Below, piece after piece: positions 35,888-44,273 of a stretch of DNA of 64,000 nt. Within the stretch, counting starts at the first letter, position 1. Every line of letters begins with the position of its first letter. The DNA comes from SIG588 sp045591985 (lineage in GTDB: Bacteria > Bacillota > Clostridia > Oscillospirales > Acutalibacteraceae), in NCBI GenBank assembly GCA_045591985.1, contig JAZNTV010000008.1, positions 1 to 64,000 on the forward strand. The letters run 5' to 3'. The notes below the pieces were generated by a model. The model did no database searches, had not been told where the DNA came from, and was given only the letters and a program-made list of their open reading frames with translations. The translations under genes and the position numbers were made by a program.

Positions 35888-36640
35888 TCAGTTCTCGATT
35901 TGTACGACGAGCTCCTTCACCGCATCGTGAAAAATGCCGACGTCTACCGAGTGCGCTATGTATTGAACACCGAGTGATTTCCATTTTCTGGCATTGGCTA
36001 CCGTGTCGGTAAAGGTGCCGACCGCCACGTTTTTAGTCCGACACTTTTGCACGATCTCAAGCATTTTCGCTTCCACCAACGGATGATCAATCTGTCCTAC
36101 CAGTCCGAGCGATTGCGACAGGTCATAGGGACCAATGAATAAAACGTCAACACCTTCAATCGTCAGAATCTCGTCCAGATTGTCAATGCCCGTCTGTCCT
36201 TCGATCTGCAGCACGAGCACGCTGTCGTTTGCCTCTTCAAAATAAGCGAAGCGATCCATCGCGGAATAATTGGCAGCCCGCACGAAACGGCAGACACCGC
36301 GTTCCCCCGCAGGAGCAAATTTGGTGCGACGAATCACGTCGAGTGCCGCCTCTTTGGAGTTCACCTGCGGCACCTGAATTCCGCCGGCGCCGATATCCAG
36401 CGCCTCCGCCATCACCGATGGACTTTCTTCCTTCACCCGCACGATGGGAAACACACCGGAAACCTCGGCGGCGCGAATCAAATTCTGCGCAGTCTGAATA
36501 GTGTTGGGGCCGTGTTCTAGATCGATAATAACGAAGTCCATTCCCGCAAAGCCGAGCGCTTCAATGAACGCAGGTTCTCCCGTCTTGGAGAAACAGCCGA
36601 CAACGCCGTCTTTCAGTTTTTCTCTAAACGTATGTTTCAT
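35888..36640 (-). CDS. HpcH/HpaI-family aldolase
   Basis: The 250-residue enzyme belongs to the metal-dependent class II HpcH/HpaI aldolases, which cleave 2-keto-3-deoxy acids to pyruvate and an aldehyde. It has DFVIIDLEHGPNT (substrate base region), the glycine-rich GAGGIQVPQVNS, GERGVCRFVRAANY, a metal-binding LQIEGQTGIDNLDEI (Glu) and VLFIGPYDLSQSLG (Asp). Its start overlaps the stop of the propeller-AraC gene as ATGA, so the pair is cotranslated and probably serves the same sugar-acid pathway. The actual substrate is not known. Confidence 0.88.
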   Translation of the reverse strand: MKHTFREKLKDGVVGCFSKTGEPAFIEALGFAGMDFVIIDLEHGPNTIQTAQNLIRAAEVSGVFPIVRVKEESPSVMAEALDIGAGGIQVPQVNSKEAALDVIRRTKFAPAGERGVCRFVRAANYSAMDRFAYFEEANDSVLVLQIEGQTGIDNLDEILTIEGVDVLFIGPYDLSQSLGLVGQIDHPLVEAKMLEIVQKCRTKNVAVGTFTDTVANARKWKSLGVQYIAHSVDVGIFHDAVKELVVQIEN

Positions 36641-38310
36641 ATCTCCTTACTCTTCCTCGCTTTACGGTATTCCGTTGGGGATACTCCCACCTTTTTGGTA
36701 AACACCAGCGTAAAATAGCACGCATTTTCGAACCCACACGCCGCCGCAATGTCGATAATCTTATGGCGGCTGGTACGCAGTAACAGCTTTGCTTTTTTGA
36801 TGCGTTGGGTCGTTTTAAACTCGTTGAAGGTCATATCCGTTTTCTTGCGGAACAGATGTCGCAGATAATGCACGCTGAAAAACTTATCTTCGGCAATCTC
36901 GTCAAGCGATGCCGTGGATTCGGGGTTTTCCGTCAGCGTTTTGCAGATCTCACTCACCACGTCGTTCGCCGCGTAATTGCTCTGCGTACCCGCACAGCGC
37001 ACCAGCGCAATGATGCGATTGAGCGTTTCCAGATCGTTGTGCTGCATATAGTACTCAATCAGCTGATCCAGCGTTTTCGCTTCAATGTTGTGGATATTGG
37101 AGCAGTTCACACCGTACGCGTCGAAAATTTGCGATATGATATCCTCTTCGTTTTGGACGGTTTGTTTCAAATATACAGCGTACTCGCTGTCGTTGAACCG
37201 CTCCTTTTCGGCAAAGGGATTTTGCAGCTCACCGTTATATTCCGTCAGCTTGTACGCAACGTGCTTCAAATAACTGCCTTCATCGGTCAGGTGACCGTTC
37301 AAAATATCCTCTTCGGTAATACACGCGGTCAGAATCTCACGCGCACTGCTCATAATATCCGCAAAGCGGGTTTTGAGCGCACCGCGTTCACGGTCGTAGG
37401 TGATATGAATACGCCCGTCGCCGTCTATTGCCGCGTCGGGATACGCCACGTCGCGACGTTCATCCAACAGCAAACGGTACGGGAAGGTTTTCCCTTCGTC
37501 TTCCGACAGCATTGCCGTTAGATTGTTGCGCCCGTTGTAATCGTAATGATTGACGAGCAAAATGCGTCCCGAGGACAAGCGGCGAATATGAAAACGCGAG
37601 CACGGACCTTTGTACCCCGTATCGAAATCCTCGCCCCAGTGAACGCCGCCATCGTGCGAGTCTGCCGCGCCAATCCCGTAGTTGGTACGCACGAAGCAGC
37701 GCAGCACACCGCCCGCCAGCTCCAAAAACATATGCTCGTCATACGAACGGTCCTTCACGTCGGAGACAACCAGTTTGGTAAACGTTTTACCGTTATCCGC
37801 GGTTTGATAAGCAAACGTACCGCTTTCCGTCATATCCTCCTTGTGCTCCGGACAAGGGAAAATAACGTCCTTTTTCCACACGGCAATCGGGAACAGCCAT
37901 TCCCCCGCAGACAGTACGGTCGGTTTGTTCATCATTACGTTATGAGCGATAAAAAACTCTTCACCGAACACGATCTCCTCGGCGTCGGGATCATCGCAAA
38001 TTGCGGCAAACAGACCGTCGTCGGGGCAGCGTGACCACGTAAACCACAGCCGACCCGTGGGATCGATCCACAAGCAGGGATCGTAACAACGATACCCTTC
38101 TTCATAACAAACGGCAATTGGTTCGCTGAAATTCTTCCCATCGTCGGATTGTATCAGCAAGCAATAGTTGCCAACCTCCTCTTTGATTCCGCCCGAATAA
38201 AAGGTCAAAAACGTACGACCGCCGCGGGTAACCTCAATGCTCGGGATACCCACCCACAAATGTTGGTCGATTGCATAGCTTTTGAGAACGTTCTTGTCGG
38301 TAATCAGCAT
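36637..38310 (-). CDS. Asp-box (sialidase-like) propeller fused to AraC DNA-binding domain
   Basis: The 557-residue product combines two domains rarely joined. Residues about 1-370 look like a BNR/sialidase-like beta-propeller with Asp-box motifs: SDDGKNF, ADNGKTF, SHDGGVHW and SEDEGKTF. A linker follows (about 370-450), and residues 455-557 are an AraC HTH pair (LDEIAEDKFFSVHYLRHLFRKKTDM; IIDIAAACGFENACYFTLVFTKKVGVSPTEYRK). There is no signal peptide, so it is probably a cytoplasmic regulator whose propeller binds a glycan-derived ligand. The ATG at 38310 follows GGGGAGGTG. It is cotranslated with the aldolase. Confidence 0.85.
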   Translation of the reverse strand: MLITDKNVLKSYAIDQHLWVGIPSIEVTRGGRTFLTFYSGGIKEEVGNYCLLIQSDDGKNFSEPIAVCYEEGYRCYDPCLWIDPTGRLWFTWSRCPDDGLFAAICDDPDAEEIVFGEEFFIAHNVMMNKPTVLSAGEWLFPIAVWKKDVIFPCPEHKEDMTESGTFAYQTADNGKTFTKLVVSDVKDRSYDEHMFLELAGGVLRCFVRTNYGIGAADSHDGGVHWGEDFDTGYKGPCSRFHIRRLSSGRILLVNHYDYNGRNNLTAMLSEDEGKTFPYRLLLDERRDVAYPDAAIDGDGRIHITYDRERGALKTRFADIMSSAREILTACITEEDILNGHLTDEGSYLKHVAYKLTEYNGELQNPFAEKERFNDSEYAVYLKQTVQNEEDIISQIFDAYGVNCSNIHNIEAKTLDQLIEYYMQHNDLETLNRIIALVRCAGTQSNYAANDVVSEICKTLTENPESTASLDEIAEDKFFSVHYLRHLFRKKTDMTFNEFKTTQRIKKAKLLLRTSRHKIIDIAAACGFENACYFTLVFTKKVGVSPTEYRKARKSKEI

Positions 38311-38388
38311 ACGGACACCTCCCCATTTTCTCTTAGTATACATAAAACTTTCGCACAAATCTATAACAAAAATGCTCATTAGCAAAAA

Positions 38389-38423
38389 ACACACCCGCGA
38401 CGAAACCGACGTCGCGGGTGTGT
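38389..38423 (-). terminator. Terminator of the isomerase operon
   Basis: A perfect 13-bp stem ACACACCCGCGAC with a 9-nt loop, followed on the minus strand by a T6 run, just after the stop at 38431. Confidence 0.8.
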
Positions 38424-38430
38424 GTTGCAT

Positions 38431-40539
38431 TTATTTTCGTTCCATCAAAAAATATACGTTGCCGCTGATGTGTTTTCCTTCGAGATACACCCCGCACGCA
38501 TCGTCTTCGACGAGTGAGAAGCGCGTATCGAACACGGGGGTATCGTCGGTGCCGCCGGCAACCGATACCGAAGCGGGGCATCCTGCTTCGGGGAACAGAC
38601 GCACGGTCGCATCCGACAGTCCCGTAAGCTTGATCGCACGGCGAAAACGAGCGTTGACAGGCGGTGCTTCACGGCAGGAGATCACACCGTCTTTCTGCTC
38701 GATGAAAATACGGCATTCACGGTGTTCCCCGCGGCCGAAACGATAGGTCGAAGCGCCGCTTTCCAGTGCGGTCTCCGTCCCGCACAGTATAGGGGCTCCT
38801 TTTGGAAAATGCAGATGTGTTTCGGTGGTGGTATTTGCGTTGTACACCGAAAAGAACCACGCATTATCCCGACGCGCAATCCCCATCGTCGGAGGTTTGG
38901 CGGACGGATCTTTCTTAACGAAGGTGAGGCGGTAGCCGAACGGCGCCAGCGCTTCGCGCAACGAAGTGCCCTCCCCGTCGATCGCAAAACGGACACACGG
39001 AAAACCGTCGGGCAAGGTCGCAAGTTTCGCCTGCGTGCCGTAAAGGATCACACCGACTCCTGCGTTGGAAAGGTGTTGAAGCACGGCAGGTTCTTCGGGC
39101 ACGGGAGAGATCAGGACACTGTTGCGGTAAAGTTCTTTGCCGTGACACAGAAAATTATCGGTCGACACCACACAGCAAAGCGGCAATCCGTCGTTGATGG
39201 CGTCGCAGATACAGCGGTCACCAAGCATCATCTCCTGCAGAAGTTCACCATCTTCCGCGGTGGTATATTCCCGCATCGGGTACACCCACACGAGGGGTGC
39301 TACGGCATCGGCGGCGTCTTTTTCGGCTTTCAGCAAATGCGGTAACGGCTCGTTCACACAAGCGTCGGGCATGTCGCCGAAGGAGTTGTCAACAGTAAGA
39401 ATATTTAAGGAGTTTGCCGTTTCCACCTCGCCCGCCGCATTGATACGGGAGATCGCCATCGGTAGGTAGATATCGCAGGGTGAGCCGTCGTAGCGGTCAT
39501 ACCACGGGGAGTTTACCCACCACGGATCGTGCACGTAATAGCGGAACGGAAACCGCTCACTCGGCAATTCGCACACACGGGTCATATGCCCCATGATCTC
39601 CAAACCGTAGTTGTCGTTGAGTGCCGCCCACGGGGAATTGGGCGGTGCGGTGATATCCAGATCGGCGGTATAAATGGCGTGGAGCGGCACACCGTCGCTT
39701 GCGTAGTCGATGCCGACGGAGTTGTTTGTGCCGCGCGTCTCGAGCGGGAAGGAACATTCCGCGCGAAACCGTTGCCAAAAGGCAAATACATTGGCTTTGG
39801 TCTTCGCGAGTTTTTCGGGGTAATACCGTTCACCGTCGAAGATCTTACCCGTCTTGTCCCAGGGGTCGGCGCTGAAGCCCAAGCCGTTCGACAGCCAGAG
39901 ATAGTCAAACCCCATATCCCGCAAGAACACCTCCGCCTGTTTACCGAGGAAGGTGCCGAACGGTGTACCTTCGGGGATACCGTCGGGATAGGCGGCATAA
40001 CGGTAATCGTCTGCATGCAGGACGGCCGTAGCGTCCACAAACCCGAAACGGTCGAGCGTTGCCCCCGACGTGATCTCGGTGTGTCGGCGGTACTTAAAAT
40101 CCGAAACGGCAAACTCCGGCCCGATATCAAACGTCTCGCCCACGCGCACCGTCGCTTGGGGAAACGCTTTCTTCCCTTCTTCTTTCAAACAGGTGACGAT
40201 GCACCGCAACACGGCATAGGTCATAACGGGGGCGTTGGGCGTATACTCCTGCTTACGGTGGTGCAAGGAGGTCTCGCGCGGAGCACCGTCTTCCAGCATC
40301 GGCAGGTTCGCGGTACCGATAAAGCGACACCATTCAAACGCTTTTTGCAAGTCGCCGCCGTAGTCGAGCAATTCGCTGCCGTCCCCCACCCACAGCATAA
40401 CCGAAACGCTCTTACGATCTTTCAAAAGCGGACGCCACTGTTCAAATACCCGTGCGCACACCGCGCGAACGTACCGCTCGTCCGTTTGCTTAAACGGCTT
40501 CAGGCTCATTTCCAACGTAACGTTTTGAAACATACTCAC
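38431..40539 (-). CDS. Uncharacterised protein, probably sugar-active
   Basis: I do not recognise a named family for this 702-residue protein. The N-terminus (MFQNVTLEMSLKPFKQ), a conserved-looking middle with many aromatic and acidic residues (FDYLWLSNGLGFSADPWD, YYVHDPWWVNSPWYDRYDGSPCDIYLPMAI split around 345-375), and a C-terminal beta-rich part suggest a glycosidase-like barrel plus accessory domain. There is no signal peptide. It overlaps the isomerase gene as ATGA and shares its promoter, so it likely feeds that enzyme a monosaccharide or processes its product. This is inference from context. Confidence 0.7.
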   Translation of the reverse strand: MSMFQNVTLEMSLKPFKQTDERYVRAVCARVFEQWRPLLKDRKSVSVMLWVGDGSELLDYGGDLQKAFEWCRFIGTANLPMLEDGAPRETSLHHRKQEYTPNAPVMTYAVLRCIVTCLKEEGKKAFPQATVRVGETFDIGPEFAVSDFKYRRHTEITSGATLDRFGFVDATAVLHADDYRYAAYPDGIPEGTPFGTFLGKQAEVFLRDMGFDYLWLSNGLGFSADPWDKTGKIFDGERYYPEKLAKTKANVFAFWQRFRAECSFPLETRGTNNSVGIDYASDGVPLHAIYTADLDITAPPNSPWAALNDNYGLEIMGHMTRVCELPSERFPFRYYVHDPWWVNSPWYDRYDGSPCDIYLPMAISRINAAGEVETANSLNILTVDNSFGDMPDACVNEPLPHLLKAEKDAADAVAPLVWVYPMREYTTAEDGELLQEMMLGDRCICDAINDGLPLCCVVSTDNFLCHGKELYRNSVLISPVPEEPAVLQHLSNAGVGVILYGTQAKLATLPDGFPCVRFAIDGEGTSLREALAPFGYRLTFVKKDPSAKPPTMGIARRDNAWFFSVYNANTTTETHLHFPKGAPILCGTETALESGASTYRFGRGEHRECRIFIEQKDGVISCREAPPVNARFRRAIKLTGLSDATVRLFPEAGCPASVSVAGGTDDTPVFDTRFSLVEDDACGVYLEGKHISGNVYFLMERK

Positions 40540-41963
40540 TTCACCTCAACCAGTTCTATACCGCTGATACGCGCAAACTTGCGCAGCGCGCCCATACGGT
40601 GTCCCACACCGAGCGCCAGGTGGTGGGTCGGACCCGCCTCGCACCAACGGGCAAGGAAATCACACACGGGAGAATGGAAGGTCACGCGGGTATTGGTGTT
40701 GCCGGTCTGCGGAATTTCGCCCGCAATCGACTCTCCTTCGGCGGCGATCATACGGAACTTGCCGTTGCGATCCACATTGATACTGAGAAGCGTAACGGGT
40801 CCCGCTTTCAGAGAGAATTCCACCCCGATACCGCAACCGGATTTTCCATGATACTTCTTGAGTTTACGCAAACGCGGTTTCCCTTCCGCGATGGTGATGT
40901 TGTGCGGCCCGTCGTGTCCGATCAGCACCACGTTGTCACATATGTCAAAGGGGTGAATCTCCGCAAACGAACCGCCGCCCCCTACGTTTTTCATGATGAG
41001 CATTGCGGCGGCCGTCTTCAAATCTGCCTCGCCCGCCAACGGAATGCCCGCCGACGTGAGCAGTGTGTTGCCGATGATAAGGTTTGCCGCCAACGGTTCG
41101 TACGGGTTGTGCGGCTCGCTCTTGTAATAATACGCCAAGGCGGCCAGATGGTTTTGTTCTACCAAGTTTTTAAGTGCTGCCGTGATCCGCGCAGACAAGG
41201 CCAGATCTTCGTCCTTGACGAAATCGGTGAGCGGGTCATGAGACGGGTCGCAAATGCGGAAGGTACGTTTGATCTCCTCCATCTCGGCGGCCACCTCTTC
41301 GTCGGAGACTTCCTCTGCCAAGCGCGCCAGTTCGCACATTTCGAGCATTTTCACGTGAGCACCGAACGCAGCGGTGAACGCCGTCGGGTCGGTGTGCATG
41401 TCGTACATCCCCTCGTAGGTATGTCCGAGATAGCCGAACGTCTCATACTTAAACCCCGCCATGGCCGAAGCCGCATCGACCCATTCGTCCGCCTGCTTGC
41501 GGATATGCTCCCGCTGTGACGCCGCCGCCACGATACAGGGCGGAACGGCGCGTCCCAACCGTTCGTACACCCCCGCGATCTCGGGCATAGCACAGATATC
41601 GTCGTTTACGAGTTGCATATAAGTGGTGGTATTGGCGTAATCCAAATGTTCAAGGGGCTGAATGCCCACCAACACCTGCGGCACGTCCAAATACCGCGCA
41701 AACGGTGCACACACCGCCGAAGGCAGGTAGGTGGAAAGAAGAAGGAAGATCAGATCAACGTCTTCTCTTTTCAACTTCCGCACCGTCTTGAAGGCATCTT
41801 CCACACAGTCCACGTATCCCGCGTCTATTGTCTCACAGCGGTCGGGATCGAGATAGGAGATAAACTCTGCCCCCTTTTGCATCAATTCGGCTTTCAAGCC
41901 GTCAAACTGCTGAAAATAAATGTAGTGGCCGAGCGCTACCACGGCAATCTTCGGTTTTTTCAT
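40536..41963 (-). CDS. L-arabinose/L-fucose isomerase-like protein
   Basis: The 475-residue protein resembles the L-fucose/L-arabinose isomerase fold, which interconverts aldoses and ketoses using a divalent metal. Supporting parts are the N-terminal Rossmann-like KIAVVALGHYIYFQQF, DVPQVLVGIQPLEHLDYA, the FGYLGHTYEGMYDMHTDPTAF segment that resembles AraA's substrate-binding region, and a C-terminal GPTHHLALGVGH loop with metal-ligand-type histidines. It is too divergent to name the sugar. It is first in the operon, divergent from an AraC gene. Confidence 0.75.
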   Translation of the reverse strand: MKKPKIAVVALGHYIYFQQFDGLKAELMQKGAEFISYLDPDRCETIDAGYVDCVEDAFKTVRKLKREDVDLIFLLLSTYLPSAVCAPFARYLDVPQVLVGIQPLEHLDYANTTTYMQLVNDDICAMPEIAGVYERLGRAVPPCIVAAASQREHIRKQADEWVDAASAMAGFKYETFGYLGHTYEGMYDMHTDPTAFTAAFGAHVKMLEMCELARLAEEVSDEEVAAEMEEIKRTFRICDPSHDPLTDFVKDEDLALSARITAALKNLVEQNHLAALAYYYKSEPHNPYEPLAANLIIGNTLLTSAGIPLAGEADLKTAAAMLIMKNVGGGGSFAEIHPFDICDNVVLIGHDGPHNITIAEGKPRLRKLKKYHGKSGCGIGVEFSLKAGPVTLLSINVDRNGKFRMIAAEGESIAGEIPQTGNTNTRVTFHSPVCDFLARWCEAGPTHHLALGVGHRMGALRKFARISGIELVEVK

Positions 41964-41986
41964 AGGATCTCCTCCCTTTCGGTACG

Positions 41987-42015
41987 ATTGTAGTACACAC
42001 CGCCGACGAAGACAA
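41987..42015 (-). promoter_or_regulatory. Promoter of the isomerase operon
   Basis: TTGTCT (42010-42015), 17-bp spacer, TACAAT (41987-41992) on the minus strand, then a GGGAGGAG ribosome site before the ATG at 41963. Confidence 0.6.
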
Positions 42016-42056
42016 GAGATAAACCGTTCGTTTTTGGTATAATCTGCTCATTTTCC

Positions 42057-42085
42057 TTGACACGCCGTTTCGAAGCAACTATACT
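42057..42085 (+). promoter_or_regulatory. Promoter of the divergent araC gene
   Basis: Consensus TTGACA (42057-42062), 17 bp, TATACT (42080-42085), followed by GAGGAGGGAG and the ATG at 42110. Confidence 0.75.
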
Positions 42086-42109
42086 GAAGAACATGAGGAG
42101 GGAGCAAGT

Positions 42110-42910
42110 ATGCCGACACGTCCGTTTTATCTGGATATCCAAAAGATCCACATTGCACACCGCTACACACTCGACCGTGCACATGTGTGTACCTACCCGA
42201 AAGGGCGGGGATCTTACGGTTTGGTGTACGCCTTATGCGGGGAGGCGGACTATCGTTTTTCTTCGGGAGAGCGCGTGAAAATGCGGAGCGGCGACCTGCT
42301 TTTTCTATCACCCGACACGGCATATACCATCAAGACGAGCGAAAAATTCGAACATTATACGGTGAATTTCGACCTGCATGAGCACAACTCCGTACGGGAC
42401 GTTTTGGACGGTGCACACCGTTTATTACACGGCGAAACCACCGCCGCGATCGAACACACATTTCGAAAACTCGTAAAGATCTGGGAAAAGAAGGCGGCGG
42501 GATACGCTATGTCGGCCGTCGGCGTATTGTACGAACTGCTCACACAGTTTTATCTCTCTTACACCGAAGAACAGCGCCCGCCCGCCTATCGCCGCTTGCT
42601 CCCCGCGAAAGAGTATATCGAGACCCATTACAACACATCAATCACCCTCGCCCGGTTGGCGTTTCTCACCGATATGAGTCCCTCGCATTTTCGGCGGGAG
42701 TGGAAACGCTTTTTCGCCGAGTCACCGCTGCAATACCGCGACTCCATCCGCTTGTCGTATGCAAAAGAATATCTTTTCAGCGGCTATTACACCGTCGGTG
42801 AAATTGCCGAAAAATGCGGATTTGAGGATACGAGTTATTTCGTCCGTTTCTTCAAAAAGAAAACGGGACACCCCCCCGGCGAAGCCAAAAGAGAGTACAG
42901 CAAACCGTAG
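42110..42910 (+). CDS. AraC-family regulator of the isomerase operon
   Basis: The 266-residue protein has an N-terminal cupin (LVYALCGEADYRFSSGERVKMRSGDLLFLSPDTAY, about 45-80) and C-terminal HTH pair (ITLARLAFLTDMSPSHFRREWKRFF; VGEIAEKCGFEDTSYFVRFFKKKTGHPPGE). The cupin presumably binds a sugar. Its divergent position makes the isomerase/unknown-protein operon the likely target. Confidence 0.9.
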   Translation: MPTRPFYLDIQKIHIAHRYTLDRAHVCTYPKGRGSYGLVYALCGEADYRFSSGERVKMRSGDLLFLSPDTAYTIKTSEKFEHYTVNFDLHEHNSVRDVLDGAHRLLHGETTAAIEHTFRKLVKIWEKKAAGYAMSAVGVLYELLTQFYLSYTEEQRPPAYRRLLPAKEYIETHYNTSITLARLAFLTDMSPSHFRREWKRFFAESPLQYRDSIRLSYAKEYLFSGYYTVGEIAEKCGFEDTSYFVRFFKKKTGHPPGEAKREYSKP

Positions 42911-42944
42911 AGCCCCTAACCGTTTGATCAAGACAGAAAAAAGC

Positions 42945-42987
42945 ACGGCGTTGCGTGACTACCTTATCAGTAGCCCCGCAACGCCGT
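42945..42987 (+). terminator. Hairpin after the araC gene
   Basis: An 11-bp stem ACGGCGTTGCG with a 21-nt loop that can itself fold (CTAC/GTAG), followed by ACCTTTT; moderate terminator. Confidence 0.6.
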
Positions 42988-42995
42988 ACCTTTTC

Positions 42996-43115
42996 TCAAT
43001 CGGCCTCAAATGTACCGGATTGTCCGCCGACGGTAACGATATACGACTCCCCTTTGACCATCTGCGGCGTAGAAAGAATAACGATGGCAAAGTCAAGTTC
43101 CGGCGCATGATCCAC
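42996..43115 (-). pseudogene. Orphan 3' end of a lost gene
   Basis: Reading the minus strand from the recombinase junction, the frame DFAIVILSTPQMVKGESYIV to the end GGQSGTFEAD and a TGA at 42996 looks like the C-terminal beta-domain of a secreted or carbohydrate-binding protein (the KGESYIVTVGG pattern). Only about 35 codons remain, directly attached to the broken serine recombinase, so a deletion or insertion removed the rest. Confidence 0.45.
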
Positions 43116-43950
43116 AAGTACTGTCCTTCAGTTTTTCATCACTACTCATACCACGCAAGTACCGCAATTTGCCCGGGCTTGAAATTCCTTGCTCGTTCAA
43201 ATAATTGGTTATGGCCGATATACTTGCCCGTTCAGCCCTCATGGTATAAATTTTTAGGACAACGGATGCTACTTTTTCATCCACTTTATAGGTAACGTTG
43301 ATTGCATCTCGCAGGAAACCGTATGGAATACTGCCTGCAGCCGGCAAGAATTCGCCAAGTTCTGTTTTGGCTCTGATGCTGGATGATACCTTCTTGGAAA
43401 TATTCTCCGAAAACTTTTGATCAAGTACTGTTTGCAGAATGACACCGAGTTTCGGTAGTTCATCTTCGTCTTCAGCAGAATCATATTCATCCAGGATACT
43501 GAAGAAACGAACACCCATATCTCGGATAGTTTCACTCAGAAGAGTGCCAAGGACTTTATAATTTCTGCCAGCTCTGGACACATCCTTCACTACGACGCAA
43601 TTAATCAAGCCTGTCCCAAGGTCATCCATCATATTTTGAAAATCCGGACGGTCAAAATCCAAGCCTGAATAGCCATCATCAATTTATGTTTTTACGTGAA
43701 TAAGTTCCGGGTTCAGTGCGAAAAAACCTGCACCGATTGCCAACTGTGTTGCGATGGAATCGCTGATTTCATCATCGCCGTCTTCTACGGATAATCTTGC
43801 ATAAAGACCAACCCTAAGAATAACAGGATCATCGAAGACCAGTTTGTTCTCTAATATGTACCGACTCTTACGTGCCAAAGTCTCACTCTCCATTTCGAGA
43901 TTTGTCGCTTTAACACTATTATAATCGATTTTGAAATTAATTGTACCCAT
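43105..43950 (-). pseudogene. Large serine recombinase, broken
   Basis: The N-terminal resolvase domain begins RVGLYARLSVEDGDDEISDSI (near residue 45) and continues after an in-frame TAA (43684-43686) with IDDGYSGLDFDRPDFQNMM, VVVKDVSRAGRNY and the start of the recombinase domain (PYGFLRDAINVTYKVDEK). The stop replaces the tyrosine expected in a TYIDDGYSG motif, and the C-terminal zinc-ribbon/coiled-coil half is missing after about KLKDST. It resembles TnpX-type integrases of conjugative or mobilisable elements. AGAAAGGAGCC precedes the start. Confidence 0.82.
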
Positions 43951-44036
43951 TATTTTGGCTCCTTTCTAATTTTTAATGTTTTTATACAAGAAATGTGCCG
44001 GAATTCTAGTCTTTGAATCCCGACACACTCTTTAAC

Positions 44037-44192
44037 TTATGATGCGTCTTTTAACGCTTTTTCATCTGCTACCTGCCCAGCTGTTTCCAACATGTTTTCA
44101 GCAAATATTGCATATCCACGAGTTGGATCATCTACTAAAACATGGGTAACGGCGCCTACTAATTTGCCATTTTGTATGACTGGCGACCCAGA
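44037..44192 (-). pseudogene. Diverged duplicate of the spoIVB 3' end
   Basis: SGSPVIQNGKLVGAVTHVLV through DDPTRGYAIFAENMLETA is highly similar to the end of the intact SpoIVB protein encoded at 45383, which reads SGSPIVQNGKLVGAVTHVLV at the same place. The nucleotides are clearly different and more AT-rich. The copy starts exactly at the catalytic-serine motif SGSP and has its own stop. It lies on the far side of the XRE gene from spoIVB, like a displaced 3' end left by element integration. Confidence 0.8.
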
Positions 44193-44226
44193 CACGAGTG
44201 TGTCAATATAGGACCAACAAAAAAGC

Positions 44227-44256
44227 GAAGACAAGCGAACTAAATCCCTTGTCTTC
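44227..44256 (-). terminator. Terminator of the XRE gene
   Basis: GAAGACAAG and its perfect complement (44227-44235 / 44248-44256) with a 12-nt loop, followed on the minus strand by GCTTTTTTG. Confidence 0.75.
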
Positions 44257-44273
44257 TTTGCATTTCTAGTTAT

